From Prorocentrum cordatum (Eukaryota; Sar; Dinophyceae; Prorocentrales; Prorocentraceae), in NCBI GenBank assembly GCA_963575745.1, contig CAUYUJ010000958.1:77501-141500 (forward strand): a DNA stretch of 64,000 nt, in the 5' to 3' direction. This document shows positions 9,601 to 19,008 of this stretch, piece after piece (position 1 is the stretch's first letter; every line of letters begins with the position of its first letter). A program made the position numbers and the translations under genes. Under the pieces are notes generated by a model, which did not search any database, was not told where the DNA came from, and saw nothing but the letters and a program-made list of their open reading frames with translations.

Positions 9601-12390
9601 AAGTTTCACTTGCGGGACCCCCCGAAAAGGTCTCCCCAAATGGCCCCGGGAGGCCGGGAGGGCCCTGGGATGGATCCAGGAGGCCGCCCAGATGGTTCAA
9701 GAGCAGAGGTGCGCAAGTACACATAAAACGGGGGACCGGGTCCAGGGGCCGGAGGCTGGCGCCTCGACCACAAATGTGGGGCCCGGGCGTCATTTTCCGT
9801 GTGTTTTTCAAGGGTTTTGGGCGACCTGGGGCCAACAGGGCCCAAAGAGGCTTCAGGGAGGCCGCAGGAGGCCGCAGCGATGGCTCCAGACGCCTTCCAA
9901 GACGACTCCCATGACGCCAAGAAGGCCCCCGGAGTCCCCGGAGAAGCCCCAAGAGGCACCCCGACAGAGCCATAATAAGCAAAAATCGTAACTTTCCTGT
10001 TGGGAAACTGATGTTTGTTTGGCGTGTTCGCCTTTTGGGCTTCCACTGCGTCCAAGACGGCCCAAGAGGCCCTCAGGACTGCCCCACCGGCTCCCAAGAG
10101 GGCTCCAAGACGACCCCAAGAGGGTCCCAAGACTGCCCGGGAGGCCCCCAAGACAGCCCAAGAGAGTCCCAGGACGAGCCCCAGAGAGGTTCCAGAGGTG
10201 CACAACCATATTCAGATGCCGAGCTTTCGGCTCCAGAGGCTCCCAGGAGGCCCCAAGAGGTCCCCCAGAGGCCCCAAGAGGCCCCCAAGACACCCCCAGG
10301 AGGCTCCCGAGAGGCACCCCAATAGAGCCCCAAATAAGCAAACCTTTTAGGCTTCCATTGCGTCCAAGACGGCCCAAGAGGCACCCAAGCCGGTCGAGGA
10401 TGCCCACAAGAGGGCTCCAAGACGGCCCACGAGGGGGCCAAGGCGGCCCATGAGGCGCCCAAACCGCCCAAGAACGCCCCAAGTCGGCGACAAAGACGGG
10501 GACGAGGAACCGAAGATGCGAGCCATTTGGCCCAAGAGGCCGGCCCCCAGGAGACCCCAAGAGGCTCCAAGAATCGCCCAAGAAGCCCCAAGAGGCCCCC
10601 ATGAGACCCGCAAAACACCAAAAGAGGCCCCAAAGACGCCCCAAGGGGCATCCCAATAGAGCCCCAAATAAGCTAACATCGTCGATTTTTGAAAGAAAAC
10701 TATTATTTTTGGCGTGTTCGCCTTTTGGGATTCCACTGCGTCCAAGACGGCCCAAGAGACACCTAAGACGGCCGAGGATGCCCACAAGAGGGCTCCAAGA
10801 CGGCCCACGAGGAGGCCAAGACGGCCCACGATATGCCCAAACCGCCCAAGAACGCCCCAAGTCGGCGCCCAAGACGGGGACGAGGAACCGAAGATGCGAG
10901 CCATTTGGCCCAAGAGGCTGGCCCCCAGGCGACCCCAAGAGGCTCCAAGAAGCGCCCAAGAAGCTCCAAGAGGTCCCCAAGAGACCCGCAAAAACACAAA
11001 AAGAGTCCCCGAACACGCCCCAAGGGGCACTCCAATAGAGCCCCAATAAGCACAAATCGTCGATCTCCTGTGGGAAAACCTATATTTTTGGCGTGTTCGC
11101 CTTTTGGGCTTCCATTGCGTCCAAGACGGCCCAAGAGGCCCCCAGGATTGCCCCACCGTATCCCAAGAGGGCTCCAAGACGACCCCAACAGGGTTCCAAG
11201 ACGGCTCGAGAGGCCCCCAAGACAGCCCCAGGACGAGCCCCAGAGTGGTCCCAGAGGTGCACAACCATATTCAAATTTCGAGTTTGTCCACGATTGCCCG
11301 AAGATGACTTCGGAACGCTCGAAAACGCGCTCCGATGGCTCCGGATGCCTTTCAAGACGGCTCCCATGACGCCAAGAAGGCCCCCGAAGGCCCTGAATAC
11401 GCCCCAAGAGGCACCCCGAGAGAGCTCCAATAAGCAAACATCGTAGTTTTCCTTCCGGGAAACTGATGTTTTTGGCGTGTTCGCTTTTTGGGCTTCCATT
11501 GCGTCCAAGACGGCCAACGAGGCACCCAAGCCGGTCGAGGATGCCCCCAACAGGGCTCCAAGACGGCCCACGAGGAGGCCAAGGCGGCCCATGAGGCGCC
11601 CAAACCGCCCAAGAACGCCCCAAGGCGGCGCCCAAGACGGGGACGAGGAACCGGAAATTTACGCTCTTTCGCCCAAGAGGCCCCCAGGAGACCCCAAGAG
11701 GCTCCAAGAATCGCCCAAGAAGCCCCAAGAAGCCCCCATGAGACCCGAACAAAACACCAAAAGAGGCCCCAAAGACGCCCCAAGAGGCATCCCAATAGAG
11801 TCCCAAAGAAGGAAAGATTGTCGATTGCCTATAGGGGAACTGATATTTTTGGCGTGTTCGCCTTTTGGGCTTCCACTGCGTCCAAGACGGTCCAAGAGGC
11901 ACCCAAGCCGGTCGAGGATGCCCACAAGAGAGCCCCAAGACGGCCCACGAGGGGGCAAAGACGGCCCCCCCGTTGCGCCCAATCCGCCCAAGAACGACCC
12001 GAGTCGGCGCCCAAGACGGGGACGAGGAACCGAAAATGCCAGCCATTTGGTTCGAGAGGCCCCCAGGAGACCCCAAGAGGTTCCAAGAAGCGCCCAAGAA
12101 GCCCCAAGAGGTCCCCAAGAAACCGCAAAAACACAAGAAGGCTCCAAGACGGCCCACGATTTGGCCAAGGCGGCCCACGAGGCGCCCAAGAACGCCCCAA
12201 GTCGGCGCCCAAGACGGGGACGAGGAACCGGAAATTCGCGCTCTTTCGCCCAAGAGGCCCCCAGGAGACCCCAAGACGCTCCAAGAAGCGCCCAAGAAGC
12301 CCCAAGAGGCTCCAAGAGACCCGCAAAAACACAAAAAGAGGCTTCGAACACGCCCTAAGGGGCACCCCAATAATCAGAGCCCCAATAAGC
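9600..12390 (-). repeat. Tandem satellite, ~340-380-bp units, reverse orientation
   Basis: Runs of CCCCAAGAGGCCCCAAGACGG words are interrupted by an A/T-richer spacer: AATAAGC.AACATCGT...GGGAAACTGATATTTTTGGCGTGTTCGCCTTTTGGGCTTCCA.TGCGTCCAAGACGG. Spacers begin near 9977, 10333 (deleted), 10668, 11045, 11430, 11809 and 12386. The spacer is the best-conserved part and includes the inverted GGCGTGTTCGCC. It is the reverse-strand counterpart of the 2.0-4.6 kb family. Open frames up to 535 codons occur in both directions and are repeat artefacts. Confidence 0.85.
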
Positions 12391-12462
12391 GAAACTCTTG
12401 GATGTTCTATAGGGACATTTTTGATACCGGAGAAGAGCCTCAATCAGATGTTTTAAGGCTAT

Positions 12463-12795
12463 TAGGGCTATAGGGATGCAAGGCTATAGGGCTATTAGTG
12501 CTATTGGGCTATAGGGATATATGGCTATAGGGATATAAGGCTATTAGGGCTATAGGGGTATCAGGCCATAGGCCTACAGGGCTATAGGGCTATACGGTTG
12601 TAGGGCTATAGTGCCATAGGGCTACTGGGCTATTGGGCTATTGGGCACCCCCGGGCACCCGCGGGCACCCCGGCACCCGGGCACCGGGGCCCGGCCACCG
12701 AAATCGGCCACGCACCTCACTGGCCACCCGGGCACCGGGCACCGCCGGGCACCCGGGCACCCGGGCACCCGGGCCCGGCCACCGAAATCGGCGAC
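12463..12795. repeat. GGGCTATAG short-period repeats changing to GGGCACCCG repeats
   Basis: From 12463 to ~12640 the DNA is a degenerate ~9-bp repeat (GGGCTATAG, GGGATATAA, GGGCTATTA). At ~12640 it switches within one unit to GGGCACCCG/GGGCACCGG repeats that run to ~12790 and include two copies of GGCCACCGAAATCGGC. No coding potential. Confidence 0.75.
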
Positions 12796-13011
12796 CAACC
12801 TAACTTAAGCCTTTAATCCGCTAGGACCCCTACCCTACAGAGGCAGGCTCTGATTCGGGAATCTTTCCCAACCATCCTGAGGTGTTGGGTCCTCGTTTTG
12901 AAGAGACAGCCCCCGCGTCCTCCTTTCCTCTCCTCCCGCTGCCTCCCCTCCTGCTCCTCCTAGTCCTCACCCTCCTTGCCTCTGCCCCTTGCATGTCTCT
13001 GTTACGGCGCA

Positions 13012-13172
13012 CCCCTCAAAGGGTTCGTGGCCCTATAGGGAGTTGCACCGAAGGCCCTAGTGGCAGCGTTCGCATGCAGTTCCGCCCTCACTTCGGCGAG
13101 CCCCTCACAGGGTTCGTGGCCCCATAGGGAGCTCCACCGAAGGCCCCAGTGGCAGCGTTCGCATGCAGTTCC
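13012..13172 (+). repeat. Two 89-bp tandem units abutting the copia LTR
   Basis: CCCCTCA.AGGGTTCGTGGCCC.ATAGGGAG through GGCAGCGTTCGCATGCAGTTCC occurs at 13012-13083 and 13101-13172, separated by 17 bp. The second copy ends at the base before the 5' LTR, so the element is inserted at or beside the end of a unit. Confidence 0.75.
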
Positions 13173-13438
13173 ACTTTAAGGGTAGCTCTTTGGGAGATGT
13201 TATAGTATCGGGAGCATAGCTCGCGCGCCGTTGCCATTTTGGCTCAAGGCACGCGCGCCCTATTTGCCCGGACACCGCGAGTGTTCGCTATGTGCTGGAA
13301 AGACCGATACATCGATCTTATCCTATCAGACCCGCCCATTCCCCATAGTGAACCACCACAGCAGAGGAATGGACGCTATTTGCCATCCGCTTCCCATGGG
13401 AGCGGATGCTATTTGAGTTACCAGGCTCACTTTCGACT
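13173..13438 (+). repeat. 5' LTR
   Basis: Begins ACTTTAAGGGTAGCTC and ends ...CACTTTCGACT, matching 29159-29425 along its whole length. Canonical TG...CA ends are absent at the boundaries of identity. A TG-start (TGTTATAG, ~13199) and a CA-end (AGGCTCA, ~13430) exist just inside. It includes the spliced-leader-like sequence at 13228-13248 and a TATAGTATC stretch at ~13202. Confidence 0.85.
13228..13248 (+). promoter_or_regulatory. Spliced-leader-like sequence inside the 5' LTR
   Basis: CCGTTGCCATTTTGGCTCAA followed by G matches the conserved dinoflagellate spliced leader (known form CCGTAGCCATTTTGGCTCAA plus G) with one difference. It lies ~55 bp into the LTR. The 3' LTR copy (29214-29232) has lost two bases in the middle. 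It may be a relic of trans-spliced transcript reverse transcription now fixed in the LTR, or a functional 5' end mimic. Confidence 0.85.
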
Positions 13439-16400
13439 TGGTAGCGGAGCTGGCCGCACTCTCGTGTGGTCAGCTCTTGCTCTTCTTAGCCTCATACTCT
13501 TCGGCACGATCTTCGTGACCACCTACCACCCTGCGCTATCACTCCCAGTACGTTTACGAGGATCTATCCAGGAGCAAGAAGCGACACGAGAGGTACGACG
13601 TCTAGACGATGACATTGGTACCATATACGCTTCATCATTGCGCTACCACCAACCGCTCGGCAACGAGCCAAAATCGCAATACTCGAAGCAGGGGCGGAGA
13701 GATCCGCCAGATAGAGCGCCTCGAAGACTCGACAAGGCGCTACCCCAGCGCGGCAACGCGCCTAATAACCGCCCTTATCTACACAGCCTTGGGCTGGTTA
13801 TCTTCGCTATCATATGGTTCGCGCTGGGGGCAGCAATCGGACACATGCGTCGTGGAGACAACAGCACCGATGGGCAAACACATGGCCCATATTGGGACCC
13901 TCAAGGCAACGTACCTTTCCGTGAGTACGTTTATGAGGTCAACGCATGGCTCAACGTCACAAGCGGACGTATGACGCCACAGGCCCAAGCGGCCGCAATA
14001 CAACGCGGCCTAGGTGGCCTAGCGAGGACACTCGCCATGAGGGTACCGCCTGACATTATAAATTATGGTGCTGACATCGATGGGGTCCACACCGACCCAG
14101 TGACCTACATCATGTTCCTCCTAAGCATGAAGTTCGAACGCCTGGAAGATGAGCGCCAGCTCACTTCCGGCACACAACTCATCGACTTCCACGTGCCTCA
14201 CGGGGAACGAATCGATGTCACCCTCACCCGATTCGAAATGGCCCGTCTTGAGGCACAGTCGGTGGGATTTGACCTTCCCAACTTCCAACTACTAACCACG
14301 ATCTTGTTCCGCGCCTTAGGCGTCGGCAACCAGCGAGCCATGCAACTCTTACAGCCACTTAATCACCAAATGCCCCGAACACAACAACAGTATGATGAGT
14401 TGCTGGAGAGGATGCGTTCGATAGGCCACCTATCCGAACGGTCTCCTGGTAATATAGGATCTGTGTTTGGAAGAGGAAGGGGATCTGGTAGTGGAAATTT
14501 CTACACTACCTTGACTACTGAAGCCCAGCCTGGGAACGGGCCCTCAAGCATATGGGCTGATGATCCTGGAGAATCCACTGCTCTACTAGCAGGAGATCGA
14601 TCACAACCAAGCTGGGCAACCAGCCCTCCTGCCAGAGAACCACAACCACACCGCTCCTTATGGGGTGAATCAAACCCCCTAGCCGACGGTGTATCCACCT
14701 ACTTGGGAGACGAGGATTTCGACTCCGGCACCGACACAGATACTGTATCATCAGATGGTGTTGAGGCTTTAGATTGGTCAGATATTATGAATATGGATAA
14801 TGACAATCAGCGCGCTGAACATTCGTTTTGGTTACTACAACAGGCCAAACGAAGGTGGAGGAGGTTCACGCGAAAACCAGTGCGTCGTGTTAGAAGGAGG
14901 ATACGGAGGAGTTTTAAGGGAAAAGGTAAAGGTAAGCGTGGTCGTCGGAGGTTGAACGGACGAGGCGTCGCGGCATTTCTCCAGAGGCTCTCAGATGAAC
15001 AATATGATGAGAGATTCTTTGGGGGAAAGGGCCGTGGCAAGGGCCGTAGAGAGACCGCAGGAAAAGGCAAGGGTAGGCGGGGAAACCCGCGAAGTAGAGA
15101 CGGCCAGGTTCTTAAATGCCATGAATGTGACAGTGCCGACCATCTTGTGCGAGATTGTCCAGCGAAGGGAAATGGAAAGGGCAGGTCGACCGAAGTCCAT
15201 TTTGGCTCAAGTGAACCATTCATTGAGTATCTGAGCCTCCAGGATTTTGAAGCCATGGAGCAGATATTTTACACTTGGGTCAGTTGCATGGACAATGTCG
15301 ACGAGCTCGAGGCGTATGGTCATGGATTGTACGCGTACTACCTCGAGTACGTCCGCCGGTTCGTTATTGGCAATAACGAGCTCACTCCCGTGGATCACGG
15401 TACGCTGGGAAACCAGCCTCTTTCTTTCTTCGACTGGATGTTCGGGAACCCAGGTAACATCATGGCCTACGAAAGCAGTGACGAGGACATCACTGTAGAG
15501 GCCTCGCCTTCTGAGGTTGAACGCCACCTCCAACCTCCCCCCGAAATCCCGCCTGGAAACAGGCCTTCTTTGATGGGAGAATATCCCCAAACTACTGAAG
15601 ACTTGATAGAAATGGAGTCTCAGGCGTTCGTACAAGCTTTCATTGCAGGTGAACCAGAGACCCCATTTGCACCCCCTGGTTCGCTTGCTCCAGGCGAATA
15701 CGGACCACGCACTCTTCTGCAGACCCTCATGAGGATGCATGAGATACTTATCACCGCGTATCCCGAGAGTCAAGAGCACATCGAAGCTGACAGCATGATA
15801 CTGCAGGATACCGACGCCTGCGGTAGCTCGGAGTTGTTGTTGGCAGCTCTGACTCTCATTGACAGCGTGCATCCTGAGGACGTGCAGAGACACCTGATAT
15901 ATTCCCGCGGTAGATGGCGCAATGCTCTGGAAATGGCTATCGCCATGCGCGGTCATGATCTTCCTCCGCCAGGATGGGGTCTCCAGGCGGTGGGAATGTG
16001 GCCAAACCATACGGCCATGCGCAACATTGCCGGGCAGCCTGTGCTCGGCAACGAGCCTGAGCCGACAACAGCGCCTCCTACCCCGGGGCAGCCGAGCGAC
16101 GCACAGACGCCGGCCATGCAGGGAAACCTGCCTGTACCGGATACGCCAATGGCCATCATCATCGGTAGTTCTACATCAGAAGAAGAAGAAGGCGATGGTT
16201 GCGGACTAGATGAGGATGAAGTTACAATCCTCATGATGGAAGTTAATGGTGAGGAAGAGGTTGACTTCGATCCCGACGAGTCTGAATCATCATCACCATC
16301 GGCACAAGCGCCATTTGCGCCAAGCTCCAGCCAGCAGGGAAACCTGCCTTTGACGGACGATCCACTTGGGATCGCACAGGAGCCTCCGCAGGCGCCTCCA

Positions 16401-16754
16401 CCGGTGGCCGCTCAGGCTGCTTCGGCAGCCTCTTCTGATGAGAACACCAGAAGGTCTCGTTCCCATACGCGCGTCAGAGGAGAGCCACATCCACAGGCTA
16501 GGCTTCCTCGTGAATGGAGGCAGGCTGGCCCGAAAGAACACGCTCTCAGGAGAGGTGGCCAGCTGCTTCCGTATAATGACCCAAGACGCCGAAAAGGGGA
16601 ACACTCGGCCTTCGGCAAGGGCAACCCTGCCTATAGGGACACTGAGGGCAAGGCTATCCGCGGAGGATATCAGCTTGCAACAAACATCCGCCGCCCTGAA
16701 ATTCAAGAAGCGCGGACTCAGCTGCGAGACATCATCGCGGCTCGCAAGCAATAG
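13239..16754 (+). CDS. gag: Gag polyprotein with CCHC zinc knuckle and two hydrophobic segments
   Basis: Residues are numbered from the first codon of the open frame (TTG at 13239); the first ATG is at 13290 and the real start is probably after the LTR. The stretch ~220-410 has the helical capsid-like signature of dinoflagellate copia Gag (KFERLEDERQL, LTRFEMARLEAQS, LPNFQLLTTILFRALGV, YDELLERMRSIGHL). A Lys/Arg/Gly-rich block (530-625) precedes a zinc knuckle CHECDSADHLVRDC at 15117-15158. An acidic, Pro-rich tail follows to the stop. Two hydrophobic stretches, about residues 74-96 and 178-202, look membrane-spanning, which is odd for Gag. The GNRA hairpin motifs appear in the protein as recurring xGNxP peptides (LGNEP, RGNAP, PGNRP, QGNLP). 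Confidence 0.8.
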   Translation: MAQGTRALFARTPRVFAMCWKDRYIDLILSDPPIPHSEPPQQRNGRYLPSASHGSGCYLSYQAHFRLGSGAGRTLVWSALALLSLILFGTIFVTTYHPALSLPVRLRGSIQEQEATREVRRLDDDIGTIYASSLRYHQPLGNEPKSQYSKQGRRDPPDRAPRRLDKALPQRGNAPNNRPYLHSLGLVIFAIIWFALGAAIGHMRRGDNSTDGQTHGPYWDPQGNVPFREYVYEVNAWLNVTSGRMTPQAQAAAIQRGLGGLARTLAMRVPPDIINYGADIDGVHTDPVTYIMFLLSMKFERLEDERQLTSGTQLIDFHVPHGERIDVTLTRFEMARLEAQSVGFDLPNFQLLTTILFRALGVGNQRAMQLLQPLNHQMPRTQQQYDELLERMRSIGHLSERSPGNIGSVFGRGRGSGSGNFYTTLTTEAQPGNGPSSIWADDPGESTALLAGDRSQPSWATSPPAREPQPHRSLWGESNPLADGVSTYLGDEDFDSGTDTDTVSSDGVEALDWSDIMNMDNDNQRAEHSFWLLQQAKRRWRRFTRKPVRRVRRRIRRSFKGKGKGKRGRRRLNGRGVAAFLQRLSDEQYDERFFGGKGRGKGRRETAGKGKGRRGNPRSRDGQVLKCHECDSADHLVRDCPAKGNGKGRSTEVHFGSSEPFIEYLSLQDFEAMEQIFYTWVSCMDNVDELEAYGHGLYAYYLEYVRRFVIGNNELTPVDHGTLGNQPLSFFDWMFGNPGNIMAYESSDEDITVEASPSEVERHLQPPPEIPPGNRPSLMGEYPQTTEDLIEMESQAFVQAFIAGEPETPFAPPGSLAPGEYGPRTLLQTLMRMHEILITAYPESQEHIEADSMILQDTDACGSSELLLAALTLIDSVHPEDVQRHLIYSRGRWRNALEMAIAMRGHDLPPPGWGLQAVGMWPNHTAMRNIAGQPVLGNEPEPTTAPPTPGQPSDAQTPAMQGNLPVPDTPMAIIIGSSTSEEEEGDGCGLDEDEVTILMMEVNGEEEVDFDPDESESSSPSAQAPFAPSSSQQGNLPLTDDPLGIAQEPPQAPPPVAAQAASAASSDENTRRSRSHTRVRGEPHPQARLPREWRQAGPKEHALRRGGQLLPYNDPRRRKGEHSAFGKGNPAYRDTEGKAIRGGYQLATNIRRPEIQEARTQLRDIIAARKQ
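13439..13450 (+). promoter_or_regulatory. Primer-binding site, initiator-tRNA-Met type
   Basis: TGGTAGCGGAGC directly follows the 5' LTR. It closely resembles the TGGTATCAGAGC/TGGTAGCAGAGC complement of eukaryotic initiator tRNA-Met 3' ends used by many LTR elements. Its position supports an LTR end at 13438 (+/-2). Confidence 0.75.
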
Positions 16755-17262
16755 GCCCCAAGCAGCTTGCGGACCTTGTTCCGAGCCGTTCCAGAACCGC
16801 AGGCCGGGATGCCCCGTTGGCAACAATGAAGGCCTGAGCCCCAACCGGGGCAAAACCCCTCATAAAGAGGGCCATCCGCAACTCATCCCGATGACGCAGG
16901 ACGAGATCGCCGAAGTGAATCGTCGTCTCGGGATCTGAGCCACTTGGATCCGAAAGACGAAGAGGATAAACCTCCCATGGCTCCAAGAGGACTGGTGCCC
17001 ATGACCCAGGAAGAAAAAGACGCGCTCTTTAGTCTTCCTGGAATGCGAGGAAACTCGCCTGGCGTTTCGAGTCAGTCCCAGCAACCAGAACTGACATCCA
17101 AGGATGAACAGAAGGCCCAACGCGTTGCGGAGGACGAGGAGCGCATGCGGATAGCTGACGAACGCGCACGCGAGGCAACTCGCCAGATGTTGGAGGATTC
17201 CAACAAAATTTACATGAAGGGGGCTAGAAAACCCCCACTCCCACTACTTTCGAAGGCTAAAA
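16755..17262 (+). pseudogene. Gag-to-Tpt1 linker, frameshifted
   Basis: The 5' part (to 16938) is read in one frame, ending GHPQLIPMTQDEIAEVNRRL. A second frame (16944-17408) continues with the related GLVPMTQEEKDALFSLPGMR and a charged coiled-coil-like run DEERMRIADERAREATRQML. The two MTQ(D/E)E segments look like a short internal duplication. The frames were probably continuous in the ancestor. Contains hairpin motif RGNSP at 17045-17059. Confidence 0.55.
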
Positions 17263-18726
17263 GTGAAACCCCTGCACCGAAGCCGTCCTCGGAGGCGAAA
17301 CCGAAGGCGCACTCTCAGGACCCTGCCTGGGCCAGATGTGCAGATGGAGGTGCCTCGGTCTGCAACTCCGAGGCCGCCGATTGGCGCAACTCCTGCACAA
17401 GCGTCTGAGCCTAAGCAGCAACCTCAGGACCCTGTGGAGGAACGGAGGCGCCCGCCTAGTCGCAGCAGCTCCATTGCGAAAAGGGCCGCAGCTTTCGAGC
17501 GCACCGGGTATGCCCCTGCGCCAGCTTCGCCGGTGGCGGCCCGTTCCAAAAGGTCCGGCGAAGGTGCTATGTCTAGGGGTACCTGGGTGCCGACGATTAG
17601 GGGTAGCGCCAGTCGCGGATCACCGCGCGGAAACCCGCCAGGCGCTGCCGCTGCAGCTTCCTCCTCTTCAGGAGCTGCAGCCTCTTCAGCGACAGAGGTT
17701 CCTATGCGGGAAAACCCGCCCGTGGATCAGCTGCATCACCCAGGTGACGCGTCCTTCACTAGTGGGACTCCGAGTGTGATCAGGGATAGACTTGCTCTGC
17801 GGAAGCTCCCACCGATACGCTCGGTGGACGAGGCATTCATGAAGAAGTGCAGGCAAGACAAAATCCTTCCCACATCCAATCACACTCTCAAACAGCTGAG
17901 CAAAGCTCTCAGCAGGATATGCAGACATGCGCCAGACAAACCTCACAACCCCGTGTGGGGCCTGGACTCCTTCGATGATCATGATGGTTGGGTTAACCTC
18001 GTGGAGCTCGTGAATGAATATCCGTGGAACACAGGAAAATCGAGACACGATGGGTACAATCCAAGGTATGACGAGGCCAAAGTCATCAATGAGCAGCTAT
18101 TTGCTCGCTCGGTTGACCAACTGGCAGCCATTTATGATGGAAGTTGTTCATGTCCGTGAACCAGACGGAGAAGAAAAACAGCGCCTTCAGTTCAAGGTGC
18201 TGATGCGGGACTCCGGTGAGCCCGCTATCTTCATCCGCGCCTCTCAGGGACATTCATGGACACTGAAAGCTCCATGGTCGCTGTACAACTATATTGTACT
18301 GTGCGACCAACCTGCCGGGAGAACGGCCCCGTACCCCGAAGTCGCCATGCATGGCACTCGGTGGCATGCCTTCGAAGGCATTATGTGGCACGGCTTGTCC
18401 TGTAGACCCGAGCACAACACGAAGAAACGGGGGACAGGCCGGTCGCACATCCACTTCGTGCCGACGGTCCGCCGTCGTGCCGTGAACAGTGGGTGGGACC
18501 CAGACTCAGACATCATCATCTTCGTGGATTGGCACAAGGCCATACAAGATGGTATGAAGTTCTGTTGGTCCGATAACGGAGTCCTCTTGTCTGAGGGAAA
18601 CAACGGTATCATTGAACCGTACTGCATCTCTCATGTAGAGGACCTTGCCACGGGAAAGCACTGGCGTAATCCAGAGTATCTGGGGAATCGCTGGACGCGA
18701 GTCCCCGTTTCTATGATGTCTGCCCC
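17263..18726 (+). pseudogene. Tpt1/KptA-like RNA 2'-phosphotransferase domain within the retroelement
   Basis: After a low-complexity Pro/Ser/Ala region, the frame from about 17860 reads LSKALSRICRHA (Arg-His at 17923-17928) and DDHDGWVNLVEL, as in the Tpt1 N-lobe. One frame change near 18120-18150 leads to FKVLMRDSGEPAIFIRASQGHSW (IRASQGHS at ~18232-18255), MHGTRWHAFEGIMWHGL, SHIHFVP, SDIIIFVDWHKAIQDGMKF and SDNGVLLSEGNNGIIEP. This is the order of motifs in the whole family. Tpt1 enzymes remove the 2'-phosphate left by some tRNA ligases, using NAD+, with an Arg-His-Arg-Arg set. Arg and His of the first motif and Arg of the QGHS motif are present. The Arg expected in SGMR is replaced (SGWDPD). 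It may be inactive, or may keep ADP-ribosyl or RNA-binding activity. Confidence 0.8.
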
Positions 18727-18991
18727 TCGCACATCCACTTCGTGCCGACGGTGCCGTCGTGCCGTGAACAGTGGGTGGGACAGTCAGACATCATCATCTT
18801 CGTGGATTGGCACAAGGCCATTGGTATGAAGTTCTGTTGGTCCGATAACGGAGTCCTCTTGTCTGAGGGAAACAACGGTATCATTGAACCGTACCATCTC
18901 TCATGTAGAGGACCACGGGAAAGCACTGGCGTAATCCAGAGTATCTGGGGAATCGCTGGACGCGAGTCCCCGTTTCTATGATGTCTGCCCC
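18443..18991 (+). repeat. Tandem duplication of the Tpt1 C-lobe, copies differing only by small deletions
   Basis: 18443-18726 (284 bp) is repeated at 18727-18991 (265 bp). I aligned them by eye: no substitutions, but copy 2 lacks about six short pieces (2, 2, 2, 6, 2 and 5 nt). This breaks the frame of copy 2. It is either a very fresh duplication or an uncorrected long-read assembly artefact. Confidence 0.8.
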
Positions 18992-19008
18992 TGACAGGTG
19001 GGCTAACG

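Noticed and set aside
10763-12370. 535-codon minus-strand open frame
   Set aside because: Same satellite artefact. The equivalent plus-strand frames are equally open, and spacers interrupt at the same phase.
14807-16010. Minus-strand frames inside Gag
   Set aside because: No motifs, and the plus frame has a clear capsid-like region and zinc knuckle.
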